NCBI GenBank assembly: GCA_900544885.1
Contig: UQWU01000022.1
Coordinates: forward strand, 1-28,564
Source: an uncultured Phascolarctobacterium sp.
GTDB lineage: Bacteria; Bacillota; Negativicutes; Acidaminococcales; Acidaminococcaceae
Length of the DNA: 28,564 bases
Direction: 5' to 3'
The notes below the pieces were generated by a model that saw only the letters and a list, made by a program, of their open reading frames with translations, made no database searches and was not told the origin of the DNA. This document shows positions 7,282 through 15,306 of this stretch, piece by piece (the stretch's first letter is position 1; the number at the start of each line of letters is the position of its first letter). The translations under genes and the position numbers were made by a program.

Positions 7282-7349
7282 AAAAAAGCAGTACACAAAC
7301 ACCCAAATATCTTACTCTACAAAATAAAATATTTTTATTGTGTACTGCT
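7282..7349 (-). terminator. long-loop terminator behind the DUF1653 gene
   Basis: AGCAGTACACAA (7349-7338, minus strand) is exactly complementary to the segment at 7298-7287, and Ts follow to 7282. The 39-base A/T-rich loop is unusually long for a terminator. Confidence 0.6.
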
Positions 7350-7364
7350 AAATGATTATTATAA

Positions 7365-7643
7365 TTACTTTAAGCAAGCATCAGCCGCCTGAATAACTTC
7401 AAAACGGTACTGCTGTTTAATGTGCGGATATTTTTCTCTGTCCACTGCACTTATAAACATGGCATAAGGACGAGCACAAGTTTTAAAAGGAGCATATAAT
7501 GCTTGATAAACAACTAGTTGCTCACCTGTTTCACTATGTACAGCAAAAGCAATAATACGATACAAATATTCTGTTGTCGGTTGCGCAACAAGCTCTCTTT
7601 TAAAATGACGTACAATATCGCCGATATGTATTTCTCTTGTCAT
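7365..7643 (-). CDS. DUF1653 domain protein
   Basis: A 92-residue protein with the compact DUF1653 pattern: REIHIGDIVRHFK at the start, a YRIIAFAVHSETGEQLVVYQAL centre and the RPYAMFISAVDREKYP end. These proteins are small, soluble, SH3-like in predicted fold, and of unknown function. I prefer the ATG at 7643, nine bases after an AAGAGA site; an ATG nine bases upstream is possible and would sit one base from that site. The gene follows the YfcE-like phosphodiesterase after about 13 bases, so the two are likely cotranscribed. Confidence 0.82.
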   Translation of the reverse strand: MTREIHIGDIVRHFKRELVAQPTTEYLYRIIAFAVHSETGEQLVVYQALYAPFKTCARPYAMFISAVDREKYPHIKQQYRFEVIQAADACLK

Positions 7644-7656
7644 CAATCTCATTCTC

Positions 7657-8139
7657 TTATTTCAGGGTAATAAATTCTACTTCCGGTACCTGCCCTTTAG
7701 CTAAAGTCAGTACAGCAAAACAAGCATTGCTGCCACCACGTGGACGTGAGGGACTACCAGGATTAATAAGCAAAGTATCCATTACATATTCGCATACAGG
7801 AATATGCGTATGACCATAAATAACAATATTCTGCCCTAATTGATGTGCCCAATAGTCAAGGTCTTTTTTTTCATTCCATTGAATATATTTATGACCATGT
7901 GTTAACCAGATATTATACCCTTCCAACTCCAAAAATTCATCTAGCTTAACGTCGGCAGGTCCTAAATCACAATTGCCACGTACACGGACTGTTTTGACCC
8001 CAGTCATATTTTCCAATAGATTGGCATCCTCAGCATGATCACCTGTATGTAGCAGCAGCTCTACCGGCGGCAATAAATTAACTAATTTCCTCATGGCCTG
8101 TACATTGCTGTGAGTATCACCGGTAATTGCTATTTTCAT
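7657..8139 (-). CDS. YfcE/MJ0936-family metallophosphoesterase
   Basis: A 160-residue calcineurin-like phosphodiesterase. The two-metal site motifs occur in order: GDTHSN (7-12), GDH (33-35), GNCD (55-58), THGH (about 80-83) and GHTH (109-112). Homologues cleave phosphodiester model substrates and their natural substrates are unclear. The C-terminal LINPGSPSRPRGG is typical of YfcE. Its ATG overlaps the rdgB stop (ATGA), and rdgB-yfcE neighbourhoods are common in Firmicutes, so translational coupling is likely. Confidence 0.92.
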   Translation of the reverse strand: MKIAITGDTHSNVQAMRKLVNLLPPVELLLHTGDHAEDANLLENMTGVKTVRVRGNCDLGPADVKLDEFLELEGYNIWLTHGHKYIQWNEKKDLDYWAHQLGQNIVIYGHTHIPVCEYVMDTLLINPGSPSRPRGGSNACFAVLTLAKGQVPEVEFITLK

Positions 8140-8729
8140 TTTTTCTTGCTCCAGATAGCTACTAATTTACGAATTGCCTTACCACGATGGCTGATTTTAT
8201 TTTTTTCCTGCATAGTTGCCTCACCCATACCTTTATGAAGCTCAGTAGACCAGAACAAAGGGTCATAACCAAAACCTTCAGTTCCTAAAGGTTCATGTAA
8301 CAGCATACCATCGCAGATGCCGTCAACCTCATTCATTACTTTACCATCAGCTTGAGCAACACATAAAGCACAGCGGAAACGGCAGGTACGTTTCACTTGA
8401 AATTTCATATTATGTAGCAGCAGCTTATTATTGTCCTCGTCGCTAGCTTCTTCACCTGCATAACGTGCACTACGTACACCGGGAGCACCATCTAAAGCCT
8501 GTACCTCTAAGCCGGAATCATCAGCAATACAAGGCTTGCCTAATTTTCTTGCATAATAAGTTGCTTTTAAACGAGCATTAGCAGCAAAGGTACGACCTGT
8601 TTCTGCAGGAGCAGGTACTGCATCAAAATCTGCCAGATATTTAATTTCTATGGGTAAGTCTTTCATTAATACTTTAAATTCTTCCACTTTACCCTGATTA
8701 TGTGTTGCAACAACTAATTCTTTTAACAT
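8136..8729 (-). CDS. rdgB: XTP/dITP diphosphatase (non-canonical purine NTP pyrophosphatase)
   Basis: A 197-residue HAM1/RdgB enzyme that hydrolyses dITP, ITP and XTP to the monophosphate and pyrophosphate, keeping deaminated purines out of nucleic acids. Motifs: ATHNQGK for nucleotide binding (8-14), DDSGLEV (70-76), GAPGVRSARYAG (81-92), FGYDPLFW and SHRGKA near the C-terminus. Length is normal. The ATG at 8729 is seven bases from GAGG; an in-frame TTG two codons upstream is less likely. Overlaps the downstream phosphodiesterase gene by four bases. Confidence 0.95.
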   Translation of the reverse strand: MLKELVVATHNQGKVEEFKVLMKDLPIEIKYLADFDAVPAPAETGRTFAANARLKATYYARKLGKPCIADDSGLEVQALDGAPGVRSARYAGEEASDEDNNKLLLHNMKFQVKRTCRFRCALCVAQADGKVMNEVDGICDGMLLHEPLGTEGFGYDPLFWSTELHKGMGEATMQEKNKISHRGKAIRKLVAIWSKKK

Positions 8730-8760
8730 GCACAAACCTCATTTCCATATACATAAATTT

Positions 8761-10086
8761 TTAGATTGTTTCTATAGTCCCATCGTCTATATGTTGAATA
8801 AAAACATACTGCCATTTACCGGTTTTCTTTTCCTGCCAAGCCTTAGTATAAGCCTGTTTTTTACAAACAGCACAGATATTACGTTGTAGGCATACAATAA
8901 ATGCACATTGATCACCAAAGCGTGTTCCTTCAGCCGCAGTCTGAATTGTAAAATAACCATGGCATTGTTTTTTATTACAATAGTGAACAGTTTCTATCTG
9001 CTCTTCACGAATGCCATCTTCATCATAATAAATGTGCTTCCGTCTTTGCCAAATACCACCACATTTAGCCAACAATTCTTTTTGTACCTGTTGACGGTTA
9101 AAGTAGATATTACCTGCTTCTTCAATCAGCTGGTCAATACGATTATTACAACGTGCATCCTGCTTTCGTAGTAGTGATAAATCAGGCTCTACAACCTTGC
9201 TATAATCAAGACCTGCCATAGCCAAAATAATGCCTGTATTTACATAGGGCAAAGCACTTTCAATAGAATAACCGCCCTCCAAGACAGCAATATCAGCTTT
9301 CAGCTTATCGGCTAAACGGGCATAGCCCTGAGCCGTAATCTGCATAGAAGCTAACGGATCACTGAAATGGTTATCCTGACCAGCACTGTTAATAATAATA
9401 TCAGGTTGAAAATCCTCTAAAATATGTGCTATCAACTTATCATATAAACGATGTAGTCCTTCATCACCAGTACCCGGCAATAAGGGTAAGTTAATATTAG
9501 TTCCCCAAGCAGCAGGACTTCCTGCCTCATTAGGAAAGCCTGTTCCTGGATACAAGGTTCTGCCATCTTGGTGAAAGGATATATATAAGGTATCCGAATC
9601 ATGATAAAACACATCCTGTGAACCATCACCATGATGTACATCAGTATCGACAACAGCAACTCTTTTTATATTATACTTACTACGTAAATATTCTACCATT
9701 ATTGCTTCAATATTAATAGTACAAAATCCACGAATTCCATGAACAACACGCATAGCATGATGTCCTGGCGGTCGTACTAGGGCAAAAGCACGCTTTACCT
9801 CTTTATGCATAACCGCATCAGCAGCTACAAGGCATCCACCTGCAGATGTTAAATGTGCAGGTGTTATTACCCGGGAAATATTAGGAATACCCACATGAAC
9901 ACGTTGCAGATCGTTTAATCCTGCTAAGCGAGGACGATACTCCTTAATCTCCTCGCAATCAAACAAGCCTTCTTCTTCCAACTGATCCCGAGTATATAAA
10001 AGGCGTTCCTGACGTTCAGGATGTCCCGGGCTAAGCATCCAATCAAAAGCCGGGAAAAATACTAAACCTAAACTATCCTTAGCCAT
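8761..10086 (-). CDS. histone deacetylase-superfamily hydrolase with cysteine-rich C-terminal tail
   Basis: A 441-residue protein. Residues 1 to about 300 form a histone deacetylase/acetoin utilisation/acetylpolyamine amidohydrolase domain: LSPGHPER (18-25), RPPGHHA with the catalytic histidine pair (His109/110), DTDVHHGDG with zinc ligands Asp149 and His151, NSAGQDNHFSDPL with the third ligand Asp238, and LEGGY with the catalytic Tyr273. All catalytic residues are present, so it should remove an acyl group from an amine or lysine; the substrate is unknown. Residues about 310-441 are extra and carry six cysteines (370, 375, 394, 399, 405, 408), the last two as CAVC, suggesting a metal-binding module. 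The ATG shares one base with the stop of the hydantoinase-like gene (TGATG), and GAGGTG lies ten bases upstream. Confidence 0.88.
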   Translation of the reverse strand: MAKDSLGLVFFPAFDWMLSPGHPERQERLLYTRDQLEEEGLFDCEEIKEYRPRLAGLNDLQRVHVGIPNISRVITPAHLTSAGGCLVAADAVMHKEVKRAFALVRPPGHHAMRVVHGIRGFCTINIEAIMVEYLRSKYNIKRVAVVDTDVHHGDGSQDVFYHDSDTLYISFHQDGRTLYPGTGFPNEAGSPAAWGTNINLPLLPGTGDEGLHRLYDKLIAHILEDFQPDIIINSAGQDNHFSDPLASMQITAQGYARLADKLKADIAVLEGGYSIESALPYVNTGIILAMAGLDYSKVVEPDLSLLRKQDARCNNRIDQLIEEAGNIYFNRQQVQKELLAKCGGIWQRRKHIYYDEDGIREEQIETVHYCNKKQCHGYFTIQTAAEGTRFGDQCAFIVCLQRNICAVCKKQAYTKAWQEKKTGKWQYVFIQHIDDGTIETI

Positions 10087-11741
10087 CAAAACATCACCTC
10101 TTTACCATGCACTTGATGTAAAATACCTGGTTTGAGCTGCATACGCAGGTTGTAAATATCACCACTATCATAGTATCCATGTACTGTTTTGAAATGCTCA
10201 TAGCTAATAAGCTCTGTTTCGATATCACTTAACCACCAGTCAGCAGTTTTCGCCAACAGCCATTGACGTAAAATATTTTCCGCCTTGGCTTTAGTAAACG
10301 CAGCGGGTAATTTTTCACGATGTCCGCTTTCAGGAATAATATAAAAGCCCTCAGTTGTATCGGCACGTAAACCAGCACTTAAAGTAGGACGTGCTACAGC
10401 AGCACCAATAGCATTGGCAACTACTGCACCCAAAGGAATTTCTACCGGAAGCTGCATTTGCTCACCTAATGCTTTGATTAGACCTGGTGCTCCACCACCA
10501 ACACCGATTAACTGTTCAGGCACAAACTCCGTTCCCTTAATCACATCATCCACTGTATAAACAGGCTGCTTAGCCCATTCAACTAGCATCTCTTTAATCG
10601 TCAACTGTAATTGGTGTGTAGCCGCACGAATAATCTGCTGTGCCTCCGACTTAACATCAATTCCAAAAGCTGCAATAGCCTGCCAAGCTTTCTCTACAGT
10701 GCCGAAATGTACATAACCAGCTACAATAAGTGCATCCGAAAGCGTCGCACACTTACCGCCTACAGCAGCTGCAGGCCCTTCACGTTCAGGACCTACTATA
10801 TAGCCTGACTCTGTTTTATGAATTCTACTATCGCCGCCAATACCCACACTACGCATATGGAAAGAACGCACTGACGTAGGATAGTTATTTACCACAGCCC
10901 CATGCTTGGCCATTAAAGGCAGACCATTCTCCCAAAAAGCAATATCTGTTGTCGTACCTCCCACGTCTAAGGAAATACTATTGCGTTTAGGAGCAACTAA
11001 AGCAGCAATGCCTAAAACAGAAGCTGCCGGTCCTGTAAAAATCGCTTCTATAGGCTGTTTTAAAACCTCATTCAACGGCAGAGTACCACCATCTGCTTTC
11101 AGAATATGAATACTGCCATTTATACCTCGTTCTTGTAAAGCATAAGCAATACGTCGATTAAAGCTTTTAACTAAATCATACACTTGAGCTGAAAAATAAG
11201 CTGAATTAGTACGGCGGATAAAGTTTAGCTCACCGCTTAACTCACTACCTAAAAAGACTTCTTTATAACCACACTTTTTTAATTCAACAGCTGCTTGTCT
11301 CTCTAACTGCGGATTTCTGATAGAAAACTTACCACTTATAGCATAATTACCACGTCCATTGCAATTTAAAAGGTCACGATGCTTCGTCCAATCAATTCGT
11401 GCTGTAATTTTTCCTCGATGATCTACATAGCCACTAAGAAAATATGGTGCTACAGGAAATTTTTGACTGACATTCATACCTGGTCCTGAGATAACAGCCA
11501 AAAATACCGGATCTAAAATATTCTCAGTTAAAGCATTTGTCACCAAAGTACTAGAAATAACGCTACGGGTAATCTTATCGGCAACATCAGGCATCTGAGC
11601 CATAACCTTATCTAATGCACTAAGTAAACATTGTAATACATCTGCATGGGTTGTCGGAACTTTTGCCTGTGCTACAATCTTATCTGCATCCAAGAGCACT
11701 GCATCAGTGAACGTGCCGCCTACATCTATACCAAGAAGCAT
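10086..11741 (-). CDS. hydantoinase/oxoprolinase (HyuA-like) family protein
   Basis: A 551-residue ASKHA-fold ATPase of the HyuA/oxoprolinase A group, which use ATP to open cyclic amides or activate carbonyl compounds. Visible: phosphate-1 loop GIDVGGTFTD (4-13), SSTLVTNAL (63-71), phosphate-2 loop SLDVGGTTTD (257-266), SVGIGGDS (298-305) and a GVGGGAPG loop (413-420). The protein is somewhat shorter than classic HyuA (about 680-720). No HyuB partner subunit is in the window, so the reaction cannot be named. AAAGGAGGG precedes the ATG at 11741. It is the first gene of the probable run to the deacetylase-fold gene, rdgB, the phosphodiesterase and DUF1653. I see no convincing promoter in the 130-base gap upstream. 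Confidence 0.87.
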   Translation of the reverse strand: MLLGIDVGGTFTDAVLLDADKIVAQAKVPTTHADVLQCLLSALDKVMAQMPDVADKITRSVISSTLVTNALTENILDPVFLAVISGPGMNVSQKFPVAPYFLSGYVDHRGKITARIDWTKHRDLLNCNGRGNYAISGKFSIRNPQLERQAAVELKKCGYKEVFLGSELSGELNFIRRTNSAYFSAQVYDLVKSFNRRIAYALQERGINGSIHILKADGGTLPLNEVLKQPIEAIFTGPAASVLGIAALVAPKRNSISLDVGGTTTDIAFWENGLPLMAKHGAVVNNYPTSVRSFHMRSVGIGGDSRIHKTESGYIVGPEREGPAAAVGGKCATLSDALIVAGYVHFGTVEKAWQAIAAFGIDVKSEAQQIIRAATHQLQLTIKEMLVEWAKQPVYTVDDVIKGTEFVPEQLIGVGGGAPGLIKALGEQMQLPVEIPLGAVVANAIGAAVARPTLSAGLRADTTEGFYIIPESGHREKLPAAFTKAKAENILRQWLLAKTADWWLSDIETELISYEHFKTVHGYYDSGDIYNLRMQLKPGILHQVHGKEVMF

Positions 11742-11819
11742 TTTCCACCCTCCTTTTATGGTAAATCGATATATATTAATTCCCTAAAAGTAAGAAAAAT
11801 ACCTGCTTTTTATCAAATA

Positions 11820-11860
11820 TAAAAGAAAAAGTCCTAAGCACTGTTATAGCTCAGGACTTT
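11820..11860 (-). terminator. rho-independent terminator of the HD-protein operon
   Basis: AAAGTCCT and AGGACTTT arms (11853-11860 with 11828-11835), an inner AGC/GCT pairing past one mismatch, and a T-rich tail on the minus strand. It begins 12 bases after the stop of the secreted-protein gene. Confidence 0.85.
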
Positions 11861-11871
11861 ATAAATGATTA

Positions 11872-12477
11872 TTATAAATTGATTGTAGCTACAATCTCAT
11901 TAATCAACGCATCATGCTGATTGCTGTCAATACTTGGATACCCAAAATCAAAGGAAATCAGTTCATTATTTTTCACAAATAGATAGCTGCGGTTATGCAG
12001 AGGAGCATCATCAAAATCATAGATAAAACAAGGCTGACCTGCAATATTAGTATAGAAATAATGGAAATTCTGCATCCGTTTATGTGTATCCTGTATAATC
12101 GTTGCTTTTAATTCTAACATAATTTTTTCCTGTTCTTCATGCTCCAGTTTTGACAAAGTAATAGGAAAATAAGGATATTTACTCAAAGGCTCAATCATTA
12201 CACCGGTGATAAAATTTATCGGTGCATCACCTGAAAGAAAAATATGCTTACTAGAAGTAATCAACGGAACATCAACAAAATATTCCGGTACGCTATAAGT
12301 ATAACCGGTATTACTTAAAGCTACCTGCCTCAAAAAGGCATCTATAATTTTATTTGCTTTACCATCATGCTGTAAAGGTATATTCGTCCTTTGAATGTTA
12401 ATATTTTGTGCACTAGCCGCTATTGCCATAGAAATACAAGCAGCTATGATTAATGATAATACAAAAGCCTTACGCAT
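11872..12477 (-). CDS. secreted protein of unknown function
   Basis: A 201-residue protein I do not recognise. It begins with a clear type I signal peptide: MRK, a hydrophobic core to about residue 20, and a likely cut after ASA near residue 23. The mature part of about 178 residues has mixed alpha/beta character, no membrane segment and a single cysteine in GQPCFIYDFDDAP. A middle segment rich in E and K (LEHEEQEKIMLELKATI) is probably helical and is followed by aromatic beta-like stretches. Lipid or surface-anchoring motifs are absent. The ATG at 12477 has GGTGGT upstream, and the gene follows the HD-domain gene after 16 bases, so they probably share a transcript. Confidence 0.75.
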   Translation of the reverse strand: MRKAFVLSLIIAACISMAIAASAQNINIQRTNIPLQHDGKANKIIDAFLRQVALSNTGYTYSVPEYFVDVPLITSSKHIFLSGDAPINFITGVMIEPLSKYPYFPITLSKLEHEEQEKIMLELKATIIQDTHKRMQNFHYFYTNIAGQPCFIYDFDDAPLHNRSYLFVKNNELISFDFGYPSIDSNQHDALINEIVATINL

Positions 12478-12493
12478 TTTACCACCACACTAA

Positions 12494-13693
12494 TTATTCA
12501 TCTGCATCAAATTCATCGTATACAGAACCAAAATCAATACCACCGATAACTTTCCCCCGATATTGTTCACGAATACTTCTTTCACCCTCGCGCAAATATT
12601 TAGTAGTAATACCATAACGACGAGATAACCAAACCTCTACAAAAGCAGAAAGATTATCACAGCCCTTTAGCACACTGCCATCAATTGCATGATAGCCTGT
12701 TTTGTTATAAGAACTATTGATTTCTTCTATATTGGTATAAATAATTTTACCGTCCACAAGTACTCTGTCTTTAAATTCATTCTGTGTATAATACAAAATA
12801 TCATCATGCCAGGTATAAGGTAAAAGCGGAAGAATTTTTTCTGTTACCAAACGTTCTTCAATTTTCTTGATTAATTCATCAAGTCCTGGCACACTACGTT
12901 TTACAGGAGAGATAATATCACGAGTCAAAACTTCAGGTAAATCATGGAATAAACCACATAAAAAGTCACCGACAATACGTTCATCACAAGCATTAAGCTT
13001 TACAGCACAGAAATAACCCATAATCGCTACTAAAAGCACATGTCCCATAACAGAGGTTTCCGGTATACGCGGTGATTGTGCCCAACGTTTTTGGAAGCGC
13101 AGCTGACCTGCTAAATCGATAAATTTACTACTCTTTCCACGTAAAGCTAGTTTTTTTACAGCGGCTAAATCATAGTAATCCTCTAACTCATTTTCAATGA
13201 CAGCTTTCGTATCCTCATTGCCATAAATGCCCTTATTAAAATGGTAGATAATTTCAAACTCCCATTTTGTTGCCAGATAATGAGCTGCACGGAGAATTTT
13301 CTTTTCCATGTGACAATATTTACTATCCTCGAAATAACGTTCCATCTTCTCCATAAAATCATCCTGAATATCCGGGATACGTCTACGAATTTCATTATAT
13401 ACCCAAGTATTCAGTTCTTTGCCATAAACACGCATCATTTCATGCAGAATAGGAGGTTTGATATCAGTTAGAACGTTGCGACGCATAAATTCAAAAATAC
13501 CGCCTTCAATCAGCATACGCCAATTTAAATCTGCACCATGGTCATCTTCTTCATGACGGGCTAAAACATACATAATAATCATTTTATGCGCCTGTTTATC
13601 TAATTCTGTAAAGCCACTAGGTCTGATATGTTCATTCCAGCGCTGAATATGTGCAGATTCGTATAAAAATTCGATAAAACTTTTAGTCAGCAT
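12494..13693 (-). CDS. HD-domain protein with two YfbR-like repeats
   Basis: A 399-residue cytoplasmic protein with a metal-dependent phosphohydrolase HD domain in its second half: His218, His250-Asp251 in GLFHDLPE and Asp259 in VLTRDIISPVK, close to YfbR-type 5'-nucleotidases. The first half contains a matching copy with His36, Glu68-Phe69 in place of His-Asp, and Asp77 in VLTDIKPPI. Spacing (32 and 9 residues) is identical to the second copy. The first copy therefore looks like a degenerate HD repeat. Activity on nucleotides is inferred from the family. AAAGGAG precedes the ATG at 13693; first gene of a two-gene operon with the secreted protein. Confidence 0.85.
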   Translation of the reverse strand: MLTKSFIEFLYESAHIQRWNEHIRPSGFTELDKQAHKMIIMYVLARHEEDDHGADLNWRMLIEGGIFEFMRRNVLTDIKPPILHEMMRVYGKELNTWVYNEIRRRIPDIQDDFMEKMERYFEDSKYCHMEKKILRAAHYLATKWEFEIIYHFNKGIYGNEDTKAVIENELEDYYDLAAVKKLALRGKSSKFIDLAGQLRFQKRWAQSPRIPETSVMGHVLLVAIMGYFCAVKLNACDERIVGDFLCGLFHDLPEVLTRDIISPVKRSVPGLDELIKKIEERLVTEKILPLLPYTWHDDILYYTQNEFKDRVLVDGKIIYTNIEEINSSYNKTGYHAIDGSVLKGCDNLSAFVEVWLSRRYGITTKYLREGERSIREQYRGKVIGGIDFGSVYDEFDADE

Positions 13694-13728
13694 TATATTA
13701 CTCCTTTTATAATCATAATAGTAAATAC

Positions 13729-13757
13729 AATATAACTTTGCCTATATTTAATATCAA
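13729..13757 (-). promoter_or_regulatory. promoter of the HD-protein operon
   Basis: TTGATA (13757-13752) and TATATT (13734-13729) are separated by 17 bases on the minus strand, about 35 bases before the HD gene. The rest of the gap back to the rplQ terminator is very A/T-rich and holds nothing else I can support. Confidence 0.65.
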
Positions 13758-13862
13758 AAATATAAAAAAAGCAAGCAGAACACAAAAATTTGACAAAAAA
13801 ATAATCTAAATAATAATTTTTACCTGATAAATATGCATCATATTTTACAATACAAAAAGCAA

Positions 13863-13893
13863 AAGAAAAAGCAGGAACCGAAGTTCCTGCTTT
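13863..13893 (-). terminator. terminator of the ribosomal protein superoperon
   Basis: A perfect 11-bp stem (13893-13883 with 13878-13868, core GCAGGAAC/GTTCCTGC) closed by a UUCG tetraloop on the minus strand, followed by TTTTTCTTTT. It lies 17 bases after the rplQ stop. Confidence 0.93.
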
Positions 13894-13910
13894 ATTAAAC
13901 GCTCTGATTA

Positions 13911-14249
13911 TTAGATGAGCTCGATAATAGCCATTTCTGCAGCATCACCGCGACGAGGACCTACTCTGTAAATACGAGTATAGCCGCCTTTTCTGTCTGC
14001 ATATTTCGGAGCAATTTCTTCAAAAAGTTGTTTAGTAACAGTTTCGTCAACCAAAACAGCCAAAACTTGACGACGAGCATTCAAGTCGTTTTGTTGAGCT
14101 AAAGTAATCAGTTTTGCAGATTGTTTAGCAACTTCTTTAGCTTTAGTAATGGTGGTTTCAATTCTGCCATATTTGAAGAAGGAAGTTAAAATGCTGCGAA
14201 ACAGAGCCTTACGGTTGCTGGAGTTACGACCCAGTTTTCTGTATGCCAT
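13911..14249 (-). CDS. rplQ: 50S ribosomal protein L17
   Basis: 112 residues, the short bacterial L17 form. MAYRKLGRNSSNRKALFRS at the start and GGYTRIYRVGPRRGDAAEMAIIEL at the end are diagnostic. It binds 23S rRNA near the exit tunnel. Last gene of the superoperon, 19 bases after rpoA, with a GGGGG ribosome site before the ATG. Confidence 0.98.
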   Translation of the reverse strand: MAYRKLGRNSSNRKALFRSILTSFFKYGRIETTITKAKEVAKQSAKLITLAQQNDLNARRQVLAVLVDETVTKQLFEEIAPKYADRKGGYTRIYRVGPRRGDAAEMAIIELI

Positions 14250-14268
14250 GTGCTTCTGACCCCCTTAA

Positions 14269-15234
14269 TTATTCTTCATCACTTTTGCGTAAGGACAAAC
14301 CAAGATCAGTTAATTTTTTCTTAACTTCGTCAAGGGACTTACGACCTAAGTTACGAACTTTCATCATATCTTCTTCGGATTTCTGAGTCAATTCTTCGAC
14401 AGTATTGATACCTGCGCGACGCAAGCAGTTGTTGCTGCGTACGGACAGATCCAAATCGTCGATAGACATAGATCCAGGACCCTCTTTTTTCGGTTCTGCG
14501 CCTTCAGGTTCAGAACCACCGGTAACGGTAATAACCGGATTCTTCGGTGCATCACCGGTTTGGAACAACTTGAGATAATCAATTAAGATGCTGGAAGCCA
14601 TATTAACAGCTTCATCAGGCATAACGCTACCATCAGTCCAAACTTCCAAAGTCAGTTTGTCGTAGTTGGTAACGTTACCTACGCGAGTATCATTAACAGC
14701 GAATTTTACTCTGGTAATCGGAGAGTAGATAGAATCTACAGGAATGATACCAATAGCTTGATCCGGTTGTTTATTTTTATCGGCAGGTACATAACCAAGG
14801 CCTTTATCAACATGGATTTCCATATTGAAAACTGCGTCCTTATCTAAAGTCGCAATGTGCAGCTCAGGGTTCAAAATCTCTACATCGCTGTCAGCAATAA
14901 TGTTTGCTGCAGTAACTTCCTGCTCACCAGAGCATTCAATTCGCAGGACTTTTTCCTCTTCGCAGTCCATTTTCAGGCATAAAGCCTTAATGTTCAAAAT
15001 AACGTCAGCAACGTCTTCACGAACACCAGGAATAGTAGCAAACTCGTGCAGTACTCCGTCGATTTTAACACAGGTTACTGCCGCACCCGGAAGGGAAGAA
15101 AGCAAAACACGGCGCAAGCTATTGCCCAGTGTAATGCCATAACCTCTCTCGAGCGGCTCCCAAACGAATTTACCATAGCGACCATCATCGCTGATCTCAG
15201 CTGTAACCATTTTTGGTTTTTCAATTTCAATCAT
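14269..15234 (-). CDS. rpoA: DNA-directed RNA polymerase subunit alpha
   Basis: 321 residues. The N-terminal assembly domain (RGYGITLGNSLRRVLLSSLPGAAV, about 29-52) dimerises and nucleates beta and beta' binding. A linker rich in E, P and G at about 240-256 leads to the C-terminal domain that binds UP elements and activators (LSVRSNNCLRRAGINTVEEL, and VRNLGRKSLDEVKKKL). AGAAGGAGG precedes the ATG. A 72-base gap separates it from rpsD and holds a small hairpin, room for extra control of rpoA-rplQ. Confidence 0.98.
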   Translation of the reverse strand: MIEIEKPKMVTAEISDDGRYGKFVWEPLERGYGITLGNSLRRVLLSSLPGAAVTCVKIDGVLHEFATIPGVREDVADVILNIKALCLKMDCEEEKVLRIECSGEQEVTAANIIADSDVEILNPELHIATLDKDAVFNMEIHVDKGLGYVPADKNKQPDQAIGIIPVDSIYSPITRVKFAVNDTRVGNVTNYDKLTLEVWTDGSVMPDEAVNMASSILIDYLKLFQTGDAPKNPVITVTGGSEPEGAEPKKEGPGSMSIDDLDLSVRSNNCLRRAGINTVEELTQKSEEDMMKVRNLGRKSLDEVKKKLTDLGLSLRKSDEE

Positions 15235-15255
15235 TCGGAAAGCCTCCTTCTATCG

Positions 15256-15272
15256 CGTATTACCACAATACG
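15256..15272 (-). promoter_or_regulatory. small hairpin in the rpsD-rpoA gap
   Basis: CGTATT pairs with AATACG around a 5-base loop, nine bases upstream of the rpoA ribosome site. No T-run follows, so it is not a terminator. It may influence mRNA processing or rpoA translation; function unknown. Confidence 0.3.
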
Positions 15273-15306
15273 TCTCAATAAGTGGGTGGCACAAGATATT
15301 CACTAA

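Noticed and set aside
11742..11871. Promoter or riboswitch ahead of the HyuA-like gene
   Set aside because: Apart from the upstream operon's terminator I found only weak A/T-rich matches with wrong spacing, and no conserved RNA motif.
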